This document shows, piece by piece, positions 14,038 to 17,167 of a stretch of 17,167 nucleotides of DNA; within the stretch, counting starts at the first letter, position 1, and each line of letters opens with the position of its first letter. Below the pieces are notes generated by a model. It was not told the origin of the DNA. It searched no databases and saw only the letters and a list, made by a program, of their open reading frames with translations. This stretch comes from an uncultured Rhodospirillaceae bacterium (GTDB lineage: Bacteria; Pseudomonadota; Alphaproteobacteria; MPNO01), in assembly GCA_937916005.1 (NCBI GenBank), contig CALGIA010000515.1, forward strand, positions 1 through 17,167, read 5' to 3'. The position numbers and the translations under genes are program-made.

Positions 14038-15705
14038 CTATTGCGCCGACAGCATCTGAATTTCCTTGCCGGTCAGGCGCTTTGGGCTGACCCGGAACGC
14101 ATCCTTGGGATTGGTGCGGCAGCCCCCGGTCCCGTCGACGATCAAATCGTTCTGCGAGTCCTGGGTTTCTCCCAGGAACTGTTCGCGATAGATCTTGGCG
14201 TATTCTTCGCGGATGCGAAGCCCGTCTTCGTCGGCTGTTTCGGCGCGCTTGATACGGTCCCATTCCTCCTCGGGGAAGTAGCAATATAGCGGGAAGGTCG
14301 CGGCCAGCCCGTCGATCTCATCGGCGTTGAGAAAGGGTCTCGGCATGTTTAGCAACGAGCGCGACGTGGTGTGCCTGGTGATCGTCGCATCGTCAAGCCA
14401 GCCGTTGCGGACCGCAACATCACGAAGCACGGTGCCGTGATACGGGGTGAAAATGCTGACGGTTAGCGCGTCGTGGCCGTATACCGAGCGCACGAGCCGG
14501 ACCGTGTCGAATGTCAAATCCCGGGTCTCTCCCGGCATGCCGATGATGATGTTGAGGCTGAAGGCGATGCCGCTCTCGGCGATGATGCCGAAACGCCGTA
14601 TCAGCTCGTCGTTGCTGATCTTCCGGCGCAACACTTTCTGGCGATACTCTTCATTGCCGCATTCGATGCCGAAGGAAATTCGATAGCAGCCAACTTCCTT
14701 GAGCCGTTTCATCACGTCCGGCTCGCAGCTCTCGGTGCGGGTGTTGAACCAGAACGGCAATCCGAACTGTTCATACATGTCGCAGAATTCGAAAATCTCG
14801 CTTTTGGGCCGGGCCAGGAACACGTCGTCGACGAAATAGAAAAAGCCCGGATCGTAGATGTTCATATATTCCTGCAGTTCGGATCGCAGGACATCCATCG
14901 ACTTGCGGCGCAGGAAACTGCCGAGCTTGTTGTCGCTGGAAAACGTGCGCTGGGCCGGCGAATTACAATAGGTGCAGGAATAGGGGCATCCGCGAAACGT
15001 TTCCACGGGGATCATCTTGAACACGCGGCCGCCCATGGGCCGATAGAATCGCGATTCCTCGAACAGACTGAAATCAGGTGAATATTCATTGATATCGACC
15101 AGCGGGTCCTTGGCATTCTTGTGAACCAGGCCGTCTGCGTCCCGGTACCATGTGCCGAGGATATCGTGCAGCGGTTTGCCGAGGCGCACGGCTTCCGCCA
15201 CTTCGACGACCGAACGCTCGCCTTCGCCGAGACCGATCATGTTGATCTCAGGGTATTCCATGCATCGGTCCGGCGCGTTGGTCGGGAACACGCCGCCGAG
15301 CAGGTGCGGAACCTTGAGGTCCTCGATTTGCCGCAGCAGCGCCAGCGCCTGGAGGAAGGCATCCTCGACCACAGAGAACATGATGTAATCCGGGCGGAAT
15401 TCCTCCACCTTGCGGCGGAAGTCGCCCATCATGTCTTCCTTGATGGTGATGCCGAGATCTTCATGTACGTCGAACTCGCGCACATTCAGCATTTTCGCCC
15501 GCATCTCGGAACTTGAATTCTCTTCCGACAGATAATGGGTTGTCTCGAACAGTTCGGTCTCATAGCCCTGAGATTTGAATATCCGAGTGAACAGGCCAAT
15601 CGCCAGCGACGGTACCAGCATCAGGGGAAGGTTCGGGTATACGATCAGGACCCGGAACTGCTCTGTCCGCTTTGGTGATCTTTGGGGCGAAAAAGTGTCG
15701 GTCAT
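14038..15705 (-). CDS. Cobalamin-binding radical SAM enzyme
   Basis: The protein has 555 residues. Residues about 18-185 form a B12-binding Rossmann domain (opening RVLIVYPNLP and closing with GLGEGERSVVE at 158-168). The radical SAM barrel follows with its cluster motif CPYSCTYC (C240, C244, C247), preceded by ETFRG, and a later IIIGMPGET segment. The C-terminal 130 residues are a helical extension of unknown role. This is the BchE/HpnR-like class B arrangement, whose members do C-methylation, ring formation or other radical steps on unactivated carbon. Here a sugar, polyprenyl or lipid substrate is inferred from context. The ATG at 15705 overlaps the preceding gene by 4 bp (ATGA) and has AGGA seven bases upstream. 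Function is more than methyl transfer by default: no substrate motif tells which. Confidence 0.93.
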   Translation of the reverse strand: MTDTFSPQRSPKRTEQFRVLIVYPNLPLMLVPSLAIGLFTRIFKSQGYETELFETTHYLSEENSSSEMRAKMLNVREFDVHEDLGITIKEDMMGDFRRKVEEFRPDYIMFSVVEDAFLQALALLRQIEDLKVPHLLGGVFPTNAPDRCMEYPEINMIGLGEGERSVVEVAEAVRLGKPLHDILGTWYRDADGLVHKNAKDPLVDINEYSPDFSLFEESRFYRPMGGRVFKMIPVETFRGCPYSCTYCNSPAQRTFSSDNKLGSFLRRKSMDVLRSELQEYMNIYDPGFFYFVDDVFLARPKSEIFEFCDMYEQFGLPFWFNTRTESCEPDVMKRLKEVGCYRISFGIECGNEEYRQKVLRRKISNDELIRRFGIIAESGIAFSLNIIIGMPGETRDLTFDTVRLVRSVYGHDALTVSIFTPYHGTVLRDVAVRNGWLDDATITRHTTSRSLLNMPRPFLNADEIDGLAATFPLYCYFPEEEWDRIKRAETADEDGLRIREEYAKIYREQFLGETQDSQNDLIVDGTGGCRTNPKDAFRVSPKRLTGKEIQMLSAQ

Positions 15706-17167
15706 GTGGAAATCCTGTCATTGGCTGCGCGCGTGACGCGCTCATGATCGAGTGTCGGTCGGGAAGGCGAGGCCCTCGCAAGGCCGAGATCGGCCTCGAT
15801 GACCTCGATGGAAGGCCGGGCCGCGAGATCGACGAATTCGGCGCAGGACTCTATCGGATATTGCCACGCGCCCGATTCTATATCTCGAATGCGGTCCACG
15901 GCCTCGCGTGCACTGCGCACGGCGAGGCCGGGCACGCGTCGAAAAACGCTCGTGACCTGGCTTGCCGACACATCGACCGCGAAGGCGGAGACCCCAAGAT
16001 GGATCGCTTCGTAGATTACCGACGAAGGGTCCGAGAATGCGTAGCGCACATCGCGCAAAACGTCATAGACGGATTTTCGCGCCAGCTCGACGTTTGCGAG
16101 CCCTTCTGTGCAGGCGGCAATAAACCGCTTGCCGGTTTCTGTCTCGATGAAGTTCCATTTTACTTGGAGAAAAATACGGCGGTCGGGAAAGGCCTCGGCC
16201 AGGCCGCGAACCAGATCCACCATACCGTCCTCTGACACGAAGATCGCGGTAAAGACGGCGATGTCGCTTGGCCGCGGCGTGTCGCGCTCATCCAGCCGTT
16301 GGGCGTCGATGCTATGGCTTGCGGTTCCGGTGATTACCATGTCACTTGGCCAGGTGTCAGCGTAAAACTCGGCGAACAGCGTACGTTCAGGGACATAGAC
16401 ACGATCGAAGCTGACATAGCGGATATGGGGAAACAGGATCGTGTAAGCCGGCGTCGCAGGGATTAAACCAAGCGATTGCCCACCGACGCGCGCGAGCTCC
16501 TGGCGCCTCAGGATATGCTCGGCATTGTACGGGTCGCGGCCCCAGAAATAACGCGGGCGGTATTTGGTAAACAGACTGCGTAGCAGGATGCGCCGGCTCG
16601 GCAGGGTGGCGATCTTGTAAAAGAGATCCGGGCCGAGATGTCTAAATTGCCGAAACAGATGAAAGCTATCGGTGACCACGGTTTTGATCGCCTGCGCCAT
16701 GCCCGACCAGGTAAACGCGCCCGCGTTGGGTCTGCATGCCGGGTGGCCCGCTAGTTCGGGAAACTTGTCGAGATCTGGCAGCGCGACCCGGCCGACCAGC
16801 AGGACCGGGCCGCCGGCCTTCGCCATTTCATAAAGCTGGAAATCTCGGGGATCGTGGATGTAGTCCGCCGCCAGGAACACCGATTGCGAACGGACGCCGA
16901 AAGGTTTCAGCCGCGAGATCGCAAAGGCTACGCCATACATCAGGTTGAGCAGCAAAATGGCGAAATTGATCAGCCGGTTCGGGGTTCGGTCGGGACGCGC
17001 CGGCACCGTAAGGCCATCGCCTGCATACGCTTCGACCAGCGCCCTGGCATCGGCCGGCAGGCCGATTACCTTCACCGCCGACCCGGGTGTTGCGTCTTCC
17101 AGGACCGATTTGAGTATCAGAACGGCGACGTGACCGGTGTGGCGTTGCGGGACTTCGCCCGATTCGG
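15702..17167 (-). CDS. Putative glycosyltransferase-like protein (5' end beyond window)
   Basis: The reading frame is open from the stop at 15702 to the right edge, giving 487 visible residues. A GTG at 17075 could be a start, but the 30 upstream codons continue without a stop and read like protein (for example GHVAVLILKSVLEDA), so the gene is probably 5'-truncated. No signature domain is certain. Features seen: a hydrophobic stretch NFAILLLNLMYGVAFAI around codons 37-53 counted from the GTG, a central FWGRDPYNAEH, a beta strand DIAVFTAIFV at 271-280, and a FSDPSSVIYEAIHLGVSAFAV segment at 347-367. The last resembles the C-terminal sugar-nucleotide pocket of GT-B proteins and parallels the TGTVGLEAVMAG segment of the other carbohydrate protein in this cluster. 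A glycosyltransferase role is inferred from this and from context; a capsule-synthesis protein of other function is possible. Confidence 0.6.
   Translation of the reverse strand, partial: ESGEVPQRHTGHVAVLILKSVLEDATPGSAVKVIGLPADARALVEAYAGDGLTVPARPDRTPNRLINFAILLLNLMYGVAFAISRLKPFGVRSQSVFLAADYIHDPRDFQLYEMAKAGGPVLLVGRVALPDLDKFPELAGHPACRPNAGAFTWSGMAQAIKTVVTDSFHLFRQFRHLGPDLFYKIATLPSRRILLRSLFTKYRPRYFWGRDPYNAEHILRRQELARVGGQSLGLIPATPAYTILFPHIRYVSFDRVYVPERTLFAEFYADTWPSDMVITGTASHSIDAQRLDERDTPRPSDIAVFTAIFVSEDGMVDLVRGLAEAFPDRRIFLQVKWNFIETETGKRFIAACTEGLANVELARKSVYDVLRDVRYAFSDPSSVIYEAIHLGVSAFAVDVSASQVTSVFRRVPGLAVRSAREAVDRIRDIESGAWQYPIESCAEFVDLAARPSIEVIEADLGLARASPSRPTLDHERVTRAANDRIST

Overview
All 15 genes in this window lie on the minus strand, so transcription runs from the right edge (17167) toward base 1. 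They are packed head to tail: gaps run from 2 to 24 bp, except one of 53 bp, and four junctions are 4-bp ATGA stop/start overlaps. No promoter or terminator is visible. Both end genes are cut by the window edges, so this is the middle of a longer operon. The DNA is GC-rich (about 60% by eye), with start and Shine-Dalgarno usage like a Gram-negative proteobacterium. An alphaproteobacterium is my best guess, but that is an inference because no rRNA or housekeeping marker is present. No stretch over 300 bp lacks a gene, and I see no tRNA, rRNA, CRISPR, insertion sequence or phage gene.

The window reads as a surface-glycan or lipid-linked oligosaccharide synthesis and decoration cluster. In transcription order: (1) a glycosyltransferase-like protein, 5'-truncated by the edge; (2) a cobalamin-binding radical SAM enzyme; (3) a PglK/MsbA-like ABC exporter or flippase; (4) an FkbM-family methyltransferase; (5) a class I SAM methyltransferase; (6) a radical SAM protein with its SPASM-like cysteines at the N-terminus; (7) a TIM-barrel sugar-phosphate isomerase/epimerase; (8) an SDR oxidoreductase; (9) a GT-B-like 'surface carbohydrate biosynthesis' protein; (10) and (11) two adjacent Gfo/Idh/MocA sugar dehydrogenases; (12) a membrane-anchored SGNH hydrolase or acyltransferase; (13) an MBOAT (AlgI-type) O-acyltransferase; (14) a divergent KdsB-like CTP:sugar cytidylyltransferase; (15) a HAD phosphatase, 3'-truncated by the edge.

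A working model (inference): the isomerase, SDR and two Gfo/Idh enzymes convert a sugar or cyclitol through keto intermediates, and the HAD enzyme removes a phosphate. The KdsB-like enzyme activates the product as a CMP- or CDP-derivative, and the two GT-like proteins transfer it. Four SAM-dependent enzymes (two radical SAM, two methyltransferases) modify sugar or lipid. The ABC protein flips the product across the inner membrane, and the MBOAT/SGNH pair O-acylates it on the periplasmic side. No aminotransferase, NeuB/KdsA-type synthase, Wzx, Wzy or initiating phosphoglycosyltransferase is present, so the pathway must draw on genes outside the window. The exact sugar cannot be read from sequence alone.
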